Translations under genes and position numbers: made by a program
The notes under the pieces: generated by a model
What the model was told of the DNA's origin: nothing
What the model saw: the letters and a program-made list of their open reading frames with translations, nothing else
The model's database searches: none
Shown: positions 9,280 through 18,538 of the stretch, piece by piece
Position numbering within the stretch: position 1 is the first letter of the stretch
Layout: each line of letters opens with the position of its first letter
From: Lutibacter sp. HS1-25
GTDB lineage: Bacteria > Bacteroidota > Bacteroidia > Flavobacteriales > Flavobacteriaceae
Reading direction: 5' to 3'
Length of the DNA stretch: 51,617 nt
NCBI RefSeq assembly: GCF_004121075.1
Contig: NZ_RHLN01000163.1
Coordinates: 1-51,617, forward strand

Positions 9280-9422
9280 AAATGAAATCAAACAAAACTA
9301 AAATTAAGGTAACAGAAATCTCATTGATAATACTAATTATCGCTGTGAGTTTATTGATTATCTATTTTAGTTAAATTAACTTAAAACAATTTATATGATG
9401 CCAAACAAAATGAAATCAAACA
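9280..9422 (+). repeat. 15-base direct repeat at the small ORF start and the susC signal-peptide start
   Basis: AAATGAAATCAAACA occurs at 9280-9294, covering the start of the 30-codon ORF, and again at 9408-9422 inside the susC start region, 128 bases apart. In both copies the ATG opens MKSN. This suggests that one start region arose from a copy of the other, and that susC may initiate at 9410 instead of 9395. Confidence 0.6.
9282..9374 (+). CDS. possible 30-residue single-span membrane peptide upstream of susC
   Basis: ATG at 9282 opens a 30-codon frame ending in TAA at 9372-9374. The peptide has a lysine-rich head (MKSNKTKIKVTE) and then an uninterrupted hydrophobic segment of about 18 residues (SLIILIIAVSLLIIYFS), a plausible membrane helix. 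It lies between the sensor terminator and susC. The predicted transcription start falls on or beside its ATG, so it would be leaderless if translated. It could equally be 5' leader sequence without protein product. I do not recognise a family. Confidence 0.35.
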   Translation: MKSNKTKIKVTEISLIILIIAVSLLIIYFS

Positions 9423-12400
9423 GAGCTTATTTGCTACTGTTCCTATTACTTATAGGAACTTTTGGTTACGCTCAAGAAAGAAGTATTTCTGGAAAGGTAG
9501 TTTCAGGTGATGATTCACTTGGACTTCCTGGAGTAAATATTTCTATCAAAGGAACCTCCAACGGAGGATCAACAGACATGGATGGAAATTACACTGTCAA
9601 TGTTAAAAACAAAAATGCCGTATTGGTATTTAGTTATTTGGGTTTTGTAACTAAAGAAGTTACTGTAGGAACCAGCAATACAATTAATGTAACTTTACAA
9701 ACTGATGCAGATGAATTAGAAACTGTAGTAGTTGTTGGTTATGGTACCGTTAAAAAAAGTGATATTACAGGATCTGTTTCATCTGTAAAAAGTGACGACT
9801 TAAATGCGTTTCCTGTTTTAAATGCAGAACAAGCTTTACAAGGTCGTGCAGCAGGTGTTATGGTACAATCAAATAATGGTGGTGAACCAGGAGCTCCAAT
9901 TAAAGTTAGAGTACGTGGTGGTACATCAATCAACGCTAGTAGTGATGCACTTATTGTAGTTGATGGATTTGTAGGCGCATCAATGCCTGCTCCAGAAGAC
10001 ATTGCTTCTATGGAAATTTTAAAAGATGCATCTTCAACAGCTATTTATGGTTCTAGAGCAGCTAACGGTGTAATTTTAGTTACCACTAAAAAAGGTAAAA
10101 CAGGTAAATCTACTGTTGAGTTAAATACATCATACTCTTCTCAAACTGTAAACAATACACTTGATATGTTAAATGCAGATCAGTTTGCAGCTTATAGAAA
10201 CTCTTTTGCTCCTGGCTATGTACAAGGAACTGCTAATACCGATTGGCAAGATGAGATTTACAGAAATGGTGGAATTTCAAATACACAATTGTCATTTTCT
10301 GGAGGTTCAGACAATATCAAATATTATGTGTCTGGTAATTTTTTCGACCAAAAAGGGGTTATTATAAATTCAGACCTTAACAGATTTACTATTTTAAGTA
10401 ATATTGATGCTAACATTAGCGATAAAGTAAGTGTAGGTTTAAGTGTTGCTGGAGGATCATTTAATAAAAATGGTATTTTAACTCAAACACAATCTGGTGG
10501 TACAGGAACTGCCGATGTGGTTTCTTCAACATATCGTTTTGCGCCAGATTTAGGCATTTACAATCCTGATGGTAGTTTTGTTGTAAACTCAATAGGAGAT
10601 GATATTGACAACCCTTATGCAACTGCTACACAAAACATAAATGAAACTAAAACTAACAATTACAGAGCCAATTTCTTTTTTAATTGGGAAATTATTAGTG
10701 GTTTAGATTTTAAAACTGCTTTTGGTTATAGCGCAGACAACAGACAAACTGGTAAATTTAAACCAACTACGTTAATAGCTGGTGCTGGAGTTGGTGGTGA
10801 GGCTACAATTTTAGATGTAAAATCAACATCTATTATAACTGAAAATTACTTGACTTATAAAAAAGATGAGTTATGGAAAGGTAATTTAACTGCTATGGCT
10901 GGTTACTCTTATCAAAAAAATACCAGAAATGAAGTTTTTGCAGGTGCAAGAGGATTTGTTACAAACTCAGTTTCTTACCGTAATTTAGGTGGTGGATCTG
11001 TTTACCTACAACCACAATCTTCATTAGAAGAAACAGAATTGGTTTCTGTTTTTGGTAGATTAAACTACACCATTAGTGACAAATACTTATTTACTTTTAC
11101 AGGTAGATATGATGGTTCTTCAAACTTTAGTAAAAATCACAAATATGCATTTTTCCCTTCAGGAGCATTTGGATGGAATATGTCTAAAGAAGATTTCTTA
11201 GCTGATAGCGAAACTATTTCTAACTGGAAATGGAGAGTTAGTTACGGTGCTACTGGTAACCCATCAATTCCTCCTTATGGTACTTTGGCTCGTTTTTCTG
11301 AAATATACTCAGTAATTGGAGACAATATCACAAATGCTGTTGCTGTAACTCAATTGGCTAATGACAACTTAAAATGGGAAACTTCATACCAATTCAATTT
11401 AGGTCTTGACTTAGGATTTTTTAACAACAGACTAAGTGCTACTATGGATTACTATAATATCGACACAAAAGATTTATTGTTTCAACGTCCATTACCAGAA
11501 TATATTGGATTGGCAAACCCTTTCCAAATGCAAAATATTGGAGAATTACAAAATAGAGGTTTTGAATTTAGCGTTAACGGAAGAATCTTTGCCAATGATA
11601 ATTTCTCTTGGTCAAGTAGTTTAAACTATTCAACAAACAAAACTAAAATATTGGCTTTACCTAATAATGAGGATATTTTAATAGCATCTGCTCCAGGGCA
11701 TTTCTTACAAAGTGAATCTCAAATATTAAGAGTTGGTGAATCTGTTGGATCATTCTACGGATATATTTATGAAGGTGTTATCCAAGATGGACAAACAGCT
11801 CCTACTGGAGGTGAAACATTACCTGGTGGTCAATTATTGGCAGACATCAATGGTCGTGATGCTGATGGTAACTTAACTGGTGAACCTGATGGAAAATTAA
11901 ACTCTGACGATAAAACCATTATTGGTGATCCAACTCCAGATTTTATTCTTGGTTTTAACAACGATTTCAAATTCAAAAACTTTGATGCTAACTTATTTTT
12001 CCAAGCATCTGTTGGTAATGATATTTTAAATTACAGTTTACTTGAAATGGGTTCTGGTGATGCAAATACAACTACTGATATGTTAAACTATTGGACACCA
12101 ACCAACACCAATACAGACATTCCTGCTCCAGCAATTAGAGCAAAACTAATCACATCTAGATACGTGTATGATGGTAGTTATTTACGTATGAAAAACATTT
12201 CAATAGGTTACAGCCTTCCTAAAGAAATATTGGACAAAACCTTTATTGAAAATATTAGAGTTTATGTAAGTGGTCAAAACTTAATTACTTGGACTAAATA
12301 TCCTGGTGCTGATCCTGAGGCGAATTATAGAAATGACAATAATGAAAGAAGTAATACAAACCTTGGTTTAGATTACGGTAGTTATCCAAACGTAAAAACA

Positions 12401-12430
12401 TTTACTATGGGTGTTAACTTTAAATTTTAA
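9395..12430 (+). CDS. SusC/RagA-family TonB-dependent outer-membrane transporter (uronate PUL)
   Basis: This 1011-residue protein is the outer-membrane import channel paired with SusD. It has a signal peptide ending near YAQE (about residue 27), a carboxypeptidase-regulatory-like domain (about 30-105, GLPGVNISIKGTSNGG), a plug domain (about 115-235; GAPIKVRVRGGTSI, GSRAANGVILVTT), and a C-terminal 22-strand barrel ending in an aromatic residue (FTMGVNFKF). Three ATGs compete as start (9395, 9398, 9410); the last gives the most regular signal peptide (MKSNRAYLLLFLLLIG). Only 17 bases separate it from susD. It probably imports lyase-cut uronate oligosaccharides in a TonB-driven step. Regulation by the upstream hybrid sensor is the standard arrangement. 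Confidence 0.95.
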   Translation: MMPNKMKSNRAYLLLFLLLIGTFGYAQERSISGKVVSGDDSLGLPGVNISIKGTSNGGSTDMDGNYTVNVKNKNAVLVFSYLGFVTKEVTVGTSNTINVTLQTDADELETVVVVGYGTVKKSDITGSVSSVKSDDLNAFPVLNAEQALQGRAAGVMVQSNNGGEPGAPIKVRVRGGTSINASSDALIVVDGFVGASMPAPEDIASMEILKDASSTAIYGSRAANGVILVTTKKGKTGKSTVELNTSYSSQTVNNTLDMLNADQFAAYRNSFAPGYVQGTANTDWQDEIYRNGGISNTQLSFSGGSDNIKYYVSGNFFDQKGVIINSDLNRFTILSNIDANISDKVSVGLSVAGGSFNKNGILTQTQSGGTGTADVVSSTYRFAPDLGIYNPDGSFVVNSIGDDIDNPYATATQNINETKTNNYRANFFFNWEIISGLDFKTAFGYSADNRQTGKFKPTTLIAGAGVGGEATILDVKSTSIITENYLTYKKDELWKGNLTAMAGYSYQKNTRNEVFAGARGFVTNSVSYRNLGGGSVYLQPQSSLEETELVSVFGRLNYTISDKYLFTFTGRYDGSSNFSKNHKYAFFPSGAFGWNMSKEDFLADSETISNWKWRVSYGATGNPSIPPYGTLARFSEIYSVIGDNITNAVAVTQLANDNLKWETSYQFNLGLDLGFFNNRLSATMDYYNIDTKDLLFQRPLPEYIGLANPFQMQNIGELQNRGFEFSVNGRIFANDNFSWSSSLNYSTNKTKILALPNNEDILIASAPGHFLQSESQILRVGESVGSFYGYIYEGVIQDGQTAPTGGETLPGGQLLADINGRDADGNLTGEPDGKLNSDDKTIIGDPTPDFILGFNNDFKFKNFDANLFFQASVGNDILNYSLLEMGSGDANTTTDMLNYWTPTNTNTDIPAPAIRAKLITSRYVYDGSYLRMKNISIGYSLPKEILDKTFIENIRVYVSGQNLITWTKYPGADPEANYRNDNNERSNTNLGLDYGSYPNVKTFTMGVNFKF

Positions 12431-12447
12431 TCTAAAGAATCTAAAAC

Positions 12448-13968
12448 ATGAAAAAAATTATAACATTGATTTGTATCGCATACCTAGCTATAGGATGCTC
12501 TGATCTTGAAGAAAATCCAGTTGGGTTATTAGCCCCTGAATCTTTCTTCCAAACAACTGATGACCTTCAAGCTGCTGTAAACGGAAGTTTTGCGTATATG
12601 GCTTCTGAAAAATATTGGGGTAGAAAATTATCATTGGCTCTTTTATTAAGAGGTGATATGGCCGATATTGGAGACCAAACTACTTCAGCATATAGAATAG
12701 ACGTTAATAATTTCACTATGAATGATGACAATGCAATGGTAACAAATTTTTGGCCACAATCGTATGCCATTATTGGTGCTGCCAATCAGGCAATTGACGG
12801 TGCAGAATTATTAAGTGGAGACCAAGACAAAATAAATGCAGTTGCAGCACAAGCCTATTTTGCACGTGCCTTTGCTTACTATAATTTAGTACGTTTGTTT
12901 GGAGAAATTCCATACATTGATTTTGCAGTATCTGATATTTCAACTGTTGAAAGTATTTCTAAATCATCTGTTGATGCGGTATATGCTGGAATTGTTGCAG
13001 ATTTAGAATTTGCTAAAAAATGGTTACCAGATACACAACCTACTCGTTCTTTACCTTCTAAAGCTACTGCTGCTGCTTACTTGGCATCTGTTTATTTAAC
13101 TTTAGGTGAACATGCTAAATCTTATACTGAAGCAAAATATGTAATTACAAACAAAGGTAAATTTAATGTAGGTCTTGATCCAGATTATCAAAACTTATTC
13201 AATGCTGATAAAGTTGGTAGTTCTAATGAGCCATTATTTACAATAGACTTTATTGGTCAATCAAGAGATGGCGATTTAGGTCAAGATTACTTAGCTTCTG
13301 TTACAGGAATTAGAGGTAACATCACTTTTTCTTATGGTGAAGGATGGTCTGTTGCTGTTCCTAGTTTAAAAGTTTACAATGATTGGGATGGTAGAGATTA
13401 CAGAAAAGCTGTAAGCTTAGATACTGTTGCTACTTTTAAAAATGTAGGTTTACAACCATATACAGTATTTAAAAATTACAACGGTAGAGCTGTAAACAGA
13501 CCACATATTGCAAAATATTACCGTATGATTGGTATTGCAGGTAATAATGGTCGTGAATCAAGTTCTAACTATATTACAATGCGTTATGCTGAAGTATTAT
13601 TAACTGCTGCTGAAGCTTTAAACGAAACCACTCCAGGTTCTAGTGAAGCTGCGGGTTATGTAAATGAAGTAAGAACTAGAGCTAGACTTGGTGGAGGAAC
13701 ACCATCAGCTTATCCAGCAAATTTAGCAAGTGGATTAAACCAAGCTGATTTAAGAAAAGCAATTCTTGAAGAAAGAAGAATAGAACTTGCTTTTGAATTT
13801 GGTAGATGGTTTGATATTAAAAGATTGGGAATTGGAAATGAAGCTTTTGGACCTAATGGTTTTGAACCTCAACCAAACTTTACAGCATCTAGAGACTATT
13901 TATTCCCTTTACCAGCAGATGAATTGGCAAGAAATACAAATCTTCAACCAAACAATCCTGGATATTAA
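12448..13968 (+). CDS. SusD/RagB-family surface glycan-binding lipoprotein (uronate PUL)
   Basis: The 506-residue protein is the lid of the SusC transporter, anchored on the outer face. The signal peptide ends in a lipobox with C17 (YLAIGC), followed by SDLEENPVG, the usual SusD opening. TPR-like helices include AQAYFARAFAYYNLVRLFG (about 133-152). The C-terminal part carries the hallmark ILEERRIELAFEFGRWFDIKR and finishes with the usual FPLP...NPGY ending. It lies directly after susC and 14 bases before the GH88 gene, in one operon. The bound glycan is not readable from sequence; neighbours point to a uronate polysaccharide. Confidence 0.95.
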   Translation: MKKIITLICIAYLAIGCSDLEENPVGLLAPESFFQTTDDLQAAVNGSFAYMASEKYWGRKLSLALLLRGDMADIGDQTTSAYRIDVNNFTMNDDNAMVTNFWPQSYAIIGAANQAIDGAELLSGDQDKINAVAAQAYFARAFAYYNLVRLFGEIPYIDFAVSDISTVESISKSSVDAVYAGIVADLEFAKKWLPDTQPTRSLPSKATAAAYLASVYLTLGEHAKSYTEAKYVITNKGKFNVGLDPDYQNLFNADKVGSSNEPLFTIDFIGQSRDGDLGQDYLASVTGIRGNITFSYGEGWSVAVPSLKVYNDWDGRDYRKAVSLDTVATFKNVGLQPYTVFKNYNGRAVNRPHIAKYYRMIGIAGNNGRESSSNYITMRYAEVLLTAAEALNETTPGSSEAAGYVNEVRTRARLGGGTPSAYPANLASGLNQADLRKAILEERRIELAFEFGRWFDIKRLGIGNEAFGPNGFEPQPNFTASRDYLFPLPADELARNTNLQPNNPGY

Positions 13969-13982
13969 TAATCTTAAGTTAA

Positions 13983-15164
13983 ATGAGTAAAATTAATTAT
14001 TTTGTTTTAATCACAGGGTTTACATTGCTGTTCGCAGCATGTAAACCTGAGGTTAAACAACAAACACTTCAAACTGACAACACGGAATCTTTATTAGAAA
14101 ACCGTTATCAACAGCTTTTAAATTACCCCATAGATTCTTTAGGATTTCCAAGAAGCATGTCTTTAAATCCAGATTCTATTCACAAAGCACCATCAAAAGA
14201 TTGGACAAGTGGTTTTTTTCCAGGCAGCTTATGGCAACTTTACAAGTTAACAGGTAATGAAGCCTATAAAGAAAAAGCAGCTCAATGGACTGCTTTAATG
14301 GAAAACCAAAAATACAATGATAAAACTCATGACATGGGTTTTAAAATCTATTGCAGTTTTGGAGAAGGATTAAAAGTTGAAGACAACCAATTTTACAAAG
14401 ATGTAATTGTACAAAGTGCTAAAACGCTTAGTACTCGTTTTAATAAAAAAGTGGGTTCTTTAAGATCTTGGGATTTTAATAGTGACATTTGGGAGTTTCC
14501 GGTAATCATAGACAATATGCTTAACTTGGAATTGCTTTTTGAAGCAACAAAGATTTCAGGAGATAGTACTTATCATAAAATTGCAGAAACACATGCAAGT
14601 ACTACACTTAAAAATCATTTTAGACCAGATAATAGTATTTACCATGTGGTAGTTTATGACACCATAACAGGTGTTGCAAAGATGAAAGTAACGCATCAAG
14701 GTTTTAATGATGAATCTACTTGGGCGCGTGGTCAAGGTTGGGGTATTTACGGCTATACAATGGCATATCGTTATACCAAAAATCCAGCGTTTTTAAAACA
14801 AGCCGAAGCTACAGCTAAATTTTATATGGAACACAAAAATTTACCCGAAGATGGTATACCATACTGGGATTTTAATGATCCTGCAATTCCAAATGCACCG
14901 CGTGATGCATCAGCAGCAGCTGTTGTAACATCGGCTATGTACGAATTGTATGGCTTTACAAAAAACACCGTATATTTGGACTTTGCAAACAAAGTGTTGG
15001 CGAATTTAAATTCATCTAATTACATATTAAACGATAAGGTTAATGGCCCTTTCATTTTAAATCATAGTACAGGAAACTGGCCAAAAAATGATGAAATAGA
15101 TGAACCAATCTCTTATGCCGATTACTATTTTTTAGAAGCCTTACTAAGAAAGAAAGCACTTTAA
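13983..15164 (+). CDS. GH88 unsaturated glucuronyl hydrolase, lipoprotein
   Basis: GH88 enzymes hydrate the double bond of the 4,5-unsaturated uronic acid left at the non-reducing end by a polysaccharide lyase, releasing the 4-deoxy-5-keto-uronate that KduI uses. The 393-residue protein has an (alpha/alpha)6-barrel. The two expected aspartates are present: D117 in KTHDMGF and D177 in FPVIIDNMLNLE. The motif DESTWARGQGWGIYGY (about 243-258) and the C-terminal SYADYYFLEALLR are also typical. A lipobox gives C20 (LLFAAC), so it is membrane-anchored, probably facing the periplasm. It is the clearest sign that the substrate of this PUL is opened by a lyase, although none is encoded in this window. 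Confidence 0.93.
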   Translation: MSKINYFVLITGFTLLFAACKPEVKQQTLQTDNTESLLENRYQQLLNYPIDSLGFPRSMSLNPDSIHKAPSKDWTSGFFPGSLWQLYKLTGNEAYKEKAAQWTALMENQKYNDKTHDMGFKIYCSFGEGLKVEDNQFYKDVIVQSAKTLSTRFNKKVGSLRSWDFNSDIWEFPVIIDNMLNLELLFEATKISGDSTYHKIAETHASTTLKNHFRPDNSIYHVVVYDTITGVAKMKVTHQGFNDESTWARGQGWGIYGYTMAYRYTKNPAFLKQAEATAKFYMEHKNLPEDGIPYWDFNDPAIPNAPRDASAAAVVTSAMYELYGFTKNTVYLDFANKVLANLNSSNYILNDKVNGPFILNHSTGNWPKNDEIDEPISYADYYFLEALLRKKAL

Positions 15165-15191
15165 ATTTCGTTAGATCTTAAAAATAAATAA

Positions 15192-17621
15192 ATGAAAATT
15201 CCGACCTGTACTCACCTCAAATTCATTCAAAAAATAATTTTTGTAATTGTTTTAACAACTATTGTTTCTTGTTCAGCCAAAGGCAAACCTGAGCGTAGTA
15301 AAACCAACATAAATGATAGTTGGTTATATTTAGAAAACGATTCAGAAGCATTGCCAAATACACAAACCAAAGAATGGCAAAGTATTAATTTACCACATTC
15401 ATGGAACAGTACTGATGTTACAGATTTAGAACCTGGTTATCGCAGAAATGGAAGTTGGTATGCCAAAAAATTGACTTTTAATAACGTTGTTCCTAATCAA
15501 AACTACTTTTTGTATTTTGAAGGAGCCAATATCAATACTCAGGTTTATGTAAATGGCAAAGAAGCTGGTGGTCATATTGGTGGTTATATTGGTTTTGAAA
15601 TTGATATCACAAACTTTATTCATAAAGGCGAAAATGAAATTTTAGTTCGTGTTGATAATGGATACGACCCTGAAGTTATTCCTTCGCAAAAAAGTGATTT
15701 CTTTATTTATGGAGGTATTACGCGTGATGTTTGGTTGGTTACCAAACCAAATACACATATTGCCAAAATTCAAATTACAACACCAACAGTTTCTAATGAG
15801 AAAGCAACGTTAAATATTGAAGCTTCACTAAATAATATTGAAAATTCATCAAACTTAAGTTTAAAGGCAAGTTTACTAAATCCAAAAGGAGATGAAGTAG
15901 CAACCCAAAGTATTCCTGTTTCTGAAGCTACAACTACCATTTTATTTGATCAAATTTTAAATCCAGAATTATGGGATACTAAAACGCCAAACTTATATAC
16001 GGTTAGTGTGTCTTTGGTTGAAAATAATACTGTAAAAGATCAGGTTGAAGACAAAGTAGGTTTTAGATGGTTTGAATTTGTAAAGAACGGCCCATTTTAT
16101 TTAAACGGAAAACGTTTGTTATTACGCGGTACACACAGGCACGAAGAACACGCAGGTGTAGGTGCAGCAATGAGCAACAAACAACACCGTGCTGATATGG
16201 AATTGATAAAAGAAATGGGTGCTAATTTTGTTCGTTTGGCACATTACCCTCAAGACCCAGAAGTTTACAAGGCTTGTGATGAATTAGGATTATTGGTTTG
16301 GGACGAGTTACCTTGGTGTCGTGGTGGTGTTGGAAATGATATTTGGAAAACCAACGCTAAAAACATGTTAAGCGAAATTATTACACAAAATTACAACCAT
16401 CCAAGTATTATTATTTGGTCTTTAGGTAATGAAATTTATTGGTTACCAGATTTTGAAGGTGGTGATGACACTACTAAAATAAATGATTTCTTAACCGAAT
16501 TGAACGATCTTTCACACAAATTAGATCCAGCACGTAAAACAGCAATCAGAAAATATTATGAAGGATCACATATTGTAGATGTTTTTTCTCCTTCAATTTG
16601 GTCTGGATGGTATTCTGGAAGTTATAAAAGTTACCAAAAAGCAATTGATTTATACAAAAAAGAATACAACCACTTTTTACATGCTGAATATGGTGGCTCA
16701 AGTCACGTAGGGCGTCATTCTGAAAATCCTATCACAGGTGAAGGCTTAATTAAAGCCGATGGTTGGGAAGAAGCTATTGTACAAACTAAAGTTGCTAATA
16801 TTGCACAAATTGGTGATTGGAGCGAAAATTATATTGTTGATTTGTTCGACTGGCATTTACGAATTTCAGAAACTGATACTACTTTTGTAGGAAATATTCA
16901 ATGGGCATTTAAAGATTTTGGAACACCTTTAAGACCTGAAAATGACATTCCTTATATGAATCAAAAAGGGTTGGTTGACCGTAATGGAAATCCGAAAGAT
17001 GCATTTTATGTTTTTAAAAGTTACTGGAGTGATGTGCCTTTTACATATATAGAATCTCATACTTGGACAGAACGCCAGGGACCAAAAGATTTGGCCAGAA
17101 CCATCAGTGTTTATAGCAACTGTAACAAAGTAGCTTTTTACCACAACGATCAATTTTTAGGCGAAAAAGAGCGCGACATTAATAAGTTTCCTGCATCTGG
17201 TTTAACTTGGGATATCAACTTTACCGAAGGTGAAAACAAACTAGTAGCAGTTGGTATACCAACTACTGGTAACCAAGTTTCAGATACATTGACTGTAAAT
17301 TATCGCTTTCAAAAAAACGGAACAGCTAAAGACTTAGTTATGTCTTATAAATTGTTAGAGAACGGTAATTACTTGGCAACTGCAAATGCTATTGATGAAA
17401 ACGGATTACACTGTTTTGATTATGAAGACAGGGTTTATTTTCAATGCTTGAGTGGTGGAAAATTATTAGAAAGCCAAGGAACCCCTACCGGAAGTCAATC
17501 AATTGGTATGTCAAATGGAAAAGCTAGTATTGAAGTAATTCCTTTAGAAAAAAATAAAAACATTGAAGTGATGGTTATAAACCAAAGTTTTAAAGGAACT
17601 TATTTAACCATAACTCCATAA
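15192..17621 (+). CDS. GH2 glycoside hydrolase, lipoprotein (beta-galactosidase/beta-glucuronidase-like)
   Basis: This 809-residue enzyme has the three-domain GH2 core: a jelly-roll sugar-binding domain (about 40-190, with NLPHSWN and GGYIGFEIDITNF), an Ig-like domain (about 190-290) and a TIM barrel (about 295-600) opened by FYLNGKRLLLRGTHRHEEH. The acid/base is E414 in WSLGNEIYW and the nucleophile E499 in HAEYGG. C-terminal Ig-like domains follow. A lipobox gives C27 (IVSCSAK). It is the last gene of the operon, 27 bases after GH88, with a strong terminator behind. It probably removes a neutral or uronic sugar from the imported oligosaccharide. Beta-galactosidase, beta-glucuronidase and other GH2 activities cannot be told apart here. 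Confidence 0.9.
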   Translation: MKIPTCTHLKFIQKIIFVIVLTTIVSCSAKGKPERSKTNINDSWLYLENDSEALPNTQTKEWQSINLPHSWNSTDVTDLEPGYRRNGSWYAKKLTFNNVVPNQNYFLYFEGANINTQVYVNGKEAGGHIGGYIGFEIDITNFIHKGENEILVRVDNGYDPEVIPSQKSDFFIYGGITRDVWLVTKPNTHIAKIQITTPTVSNEKATLNIEASLNNIENSSNLSLKASLLNPKGDEVATQSIPVSEATTTILFDQILNPELWDTKTPNLYTVSVSLVENNTVKDQVEDKVGFRWFEFVKNGPFYLNGKRLLLRGTHRHEEHAGVGAAMSNKQHRADMELIKEMGANFVRLAHYPQDPEVYKACDELGLLVWDELPWCRGGVGNDIWKTNAKNMLSEIITQNYNHPSIIIWSLGNEIYWLPDFEGGDDTTKINDFLTELNDLSHKLDPARKTAIRKYYEGSHIVDVFSPSIWSGWYSGSYKSYQKAIDLYKKEYNHFLHAEYGGSSHVGRHSENPITGEGLIKADGWEEAIVQTKVANIAQIGDWSENYIVDLFDWHLRISETDTTFVGNIQWAFKDFGTPLRPENDIPYMNQKGLVDRNGNPKDAFYVFKSYWSDVPFTYIESHTWTERQGPKDLARTISVYSNCNKVAFYHNDQFLGEKERDINKFPASGLTWDINFTEGENKLVAVGIPTTGNQVSDTLTVNYRFQKNGTAKDLVMSYKLLENGNYLATANAIDENGLHCFDYEDRVYFQCLSGGKLLESQGTPTGSQSIGMSNGKASIEVIPLEKNKNIEVMVINQSFKGTYLTITP

Positions 17622-17652
17622 TAGAATTTATATACATACTTGAATTAAAAAA

Positions 17653-17693
17653 GATGGCGAGGGAATTAATTTTTTTCCTCGCCATCCTTTTTT
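17653..17693 (+). terminator. strong intrinsic terminator closing the uronate PUL
   Basis: GATGGCGAGG (17653-17662) pairs perfectly with CCTCGCCATC (17677-17686); six Ts follow (17688-17693). Six As precede the stem, so it could also work from the other side. It starts about 30 bases after the GH2 stop and marks the right end of the PUL. Confidence 0.92.
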
Positions 17694-17772
17694 AGATTCA
17701 ATAATAAAACTAGTAAAAACAGCTTAAATCTAGGGTTTTCAGTTGTTGTGCAACATTAGGAAAAACCAATAG

Positions 17773-17787
17773 AATATCGGATATTTG
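17773..17787 (+). promoter_or_regulatory. promoter with palindromic operator of the antitoxin/RelE-type module
   Basis: AATATC (17773-17778) and GATATT (17780-17785) form a perfect inverted repeat with one central base. The overlapping GATATTTG (17780-17787) is a 7-of-8 match to the -7 element, 18 bases before the antitoxin ATG. A palindrome on the promoter fits autorepression by the antitoxin, the usual control of such modules. Confidence 0.45.
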
Positions 17788-17805
17788 AATTATAAAAAGA
17801 GAAAT

Positions 17806-18048
17806 ATGGCAACAGTTGACAAAATAAGAACCGGATTAATTGACAAAATTCTTTCGATTAACAATAAAGATTTTTTAGAAGCTCTTGATAAACTAATTTC
17901 ATCAAGTAAATCTGAATCAGAAATCGTAGAATTAACGAATGAGCAAAAATTAATGTTGGAAATGAGTGAAAATGATATAAAAACTGGAAAACTTATTTCT
18001 CAAGAAGCAATGAATAAAAGGAATCTTGAATGGCTAAACGAAATATAG
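17806..18048 (+). CDS. antitoxin of a type II toxin-antitoxin module
   Basis: This 80-residue, charged, mostly helical protein starts MATVDKIRTGLIDKILSINN. It ends about 20 residues after TGKLISQEAM, the tail segment often seen in antitoxins that precede RelE/ParE toxins. I chose ATG 17806 over a TTG at 17785 because the TTG lies inside the predicted -7 box. The gene overlaps the toxin start by 19 bases, a usual sign of coupled translation. The role is to bind and neutralise the toxin and repress the operon through the palindrome upstream. The exact antitoxin family is not clear from sequence; the call rests mainly on the partner. Confidence 0.75.
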   Translation: MATVDKIRTGLIDKILSINNKDFLEALDKLISSSKSESEIVELTNEQKLMLEMSENDIKTGKLISQEAMNKRNLEWLNEI

Positions 18049-18344
18049 TTTGGACAAAAACGGCTGACATTTTATTCGTGGGAATTTTAGAATATTGGGT
18101 TAAAAAGAATAAATCAAATACATTTTCAAAAAAACTTTTGAAATTAGTTACTGAAAGAACCTCACAGATTTCTGAAAAACCCTTTATTTATAAGTCAACT
18201 GATTTTAAAGATGTGAGAGTCGCTTCTTTGAAAAATTTTAGTATTTATTACAAAGTTACTGATGAACAAATATTAGTTACTGCCTTTTGGGATAATCGAC
18301 AAAATCCGAAAAAACTTCTAAAAATACTGGATAATAAAAAATAA
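18030..18344 (+). CDS. RelE/ParE-superfamily toxin
   Basis: The 104-residue protein begins NIVWTKTADILFVGILEYWVKK, the first strand and helices of the RelE/ParE fold. It continues with PFIYKSTDFKDVRVASLKNFSIYYKV-like strands and ends in the frequent C-terminal signature FWDNRQNPKKL (about 88-98). Toxins of this superfamily either cut ribosome-bound mRNA or poison gyrase; the ending with a DxRQNP motif is common in the group annotated as RelE/ParE-family, so the target cannot be decided. It overlaps the antitoxin by 19 bases. The stop codon leads straight into a repeat element related to the one after hepT. Confidence 0.88.
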   Translation: MAKRNIVWTKTADILFVGILEYWVKKNKSNTFSKKLLKLVTERTSQISEKPFIYKSTDFKDVRVASLKNFSIYYKVTDEQILVTAFWDNRQNPKKLLKILDNKK

Positions 18345-18490
18345 CGTTACACAACACCTCATAATATTTAAACGTATTTTTAAACTCAATAACAAACTAA
18401 CAAACATCTAACAATCGATTTGCTACGTCCGTAAAATCCCCGATTTTAAAGTCGCACAAATCTCATGAAAGCCCGTTACTACACATTAAA
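18343..18490 (+). repeat. non-coding repeat element copy A, 3' of the RelE-type module
   Basis: This spacer is related to that at 19182-19302. Both begin right after a toxin stop codon, share an ACACCT..ATAA segment, an exact 23-mer at 18375-18397 and 19213-19235, and a CGCACAAATCT block, and end near a CCCGTT motif. AAC at the left edge and GTT at the right edge are weakly complementary over seven bases, reminiscent of attC ends of integron cassettes. No coding frame is seen. Confidence 0.55.
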
Positions 18491-18525
18491 AAATCGTTAA
18501 AAAGATAACATAACTTTATTTTATT

Positions 18526-18533
18526 TATCTTTG
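18526..18533 (+). promoter_or_regulatory. candidate -7 box of the mntA-hepT module
   Basis: TATCTTTG is a full match to TAnnTTTG. It ends five bases before the mntA ATG, so the message would start on or next to the start codon (leaderless). No clear -33 element is seen at the right spacing. Confidence 0.4.
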
Positions 18534-18538
18534 ATAAT

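Noticed and set aside
17785-17805. TTG start for the antitoxin giving seven extra residues
   Set aside because: The TTG lies within the predicted -7 box and palindrome; ATG 17806 gives a normal N-terminus.
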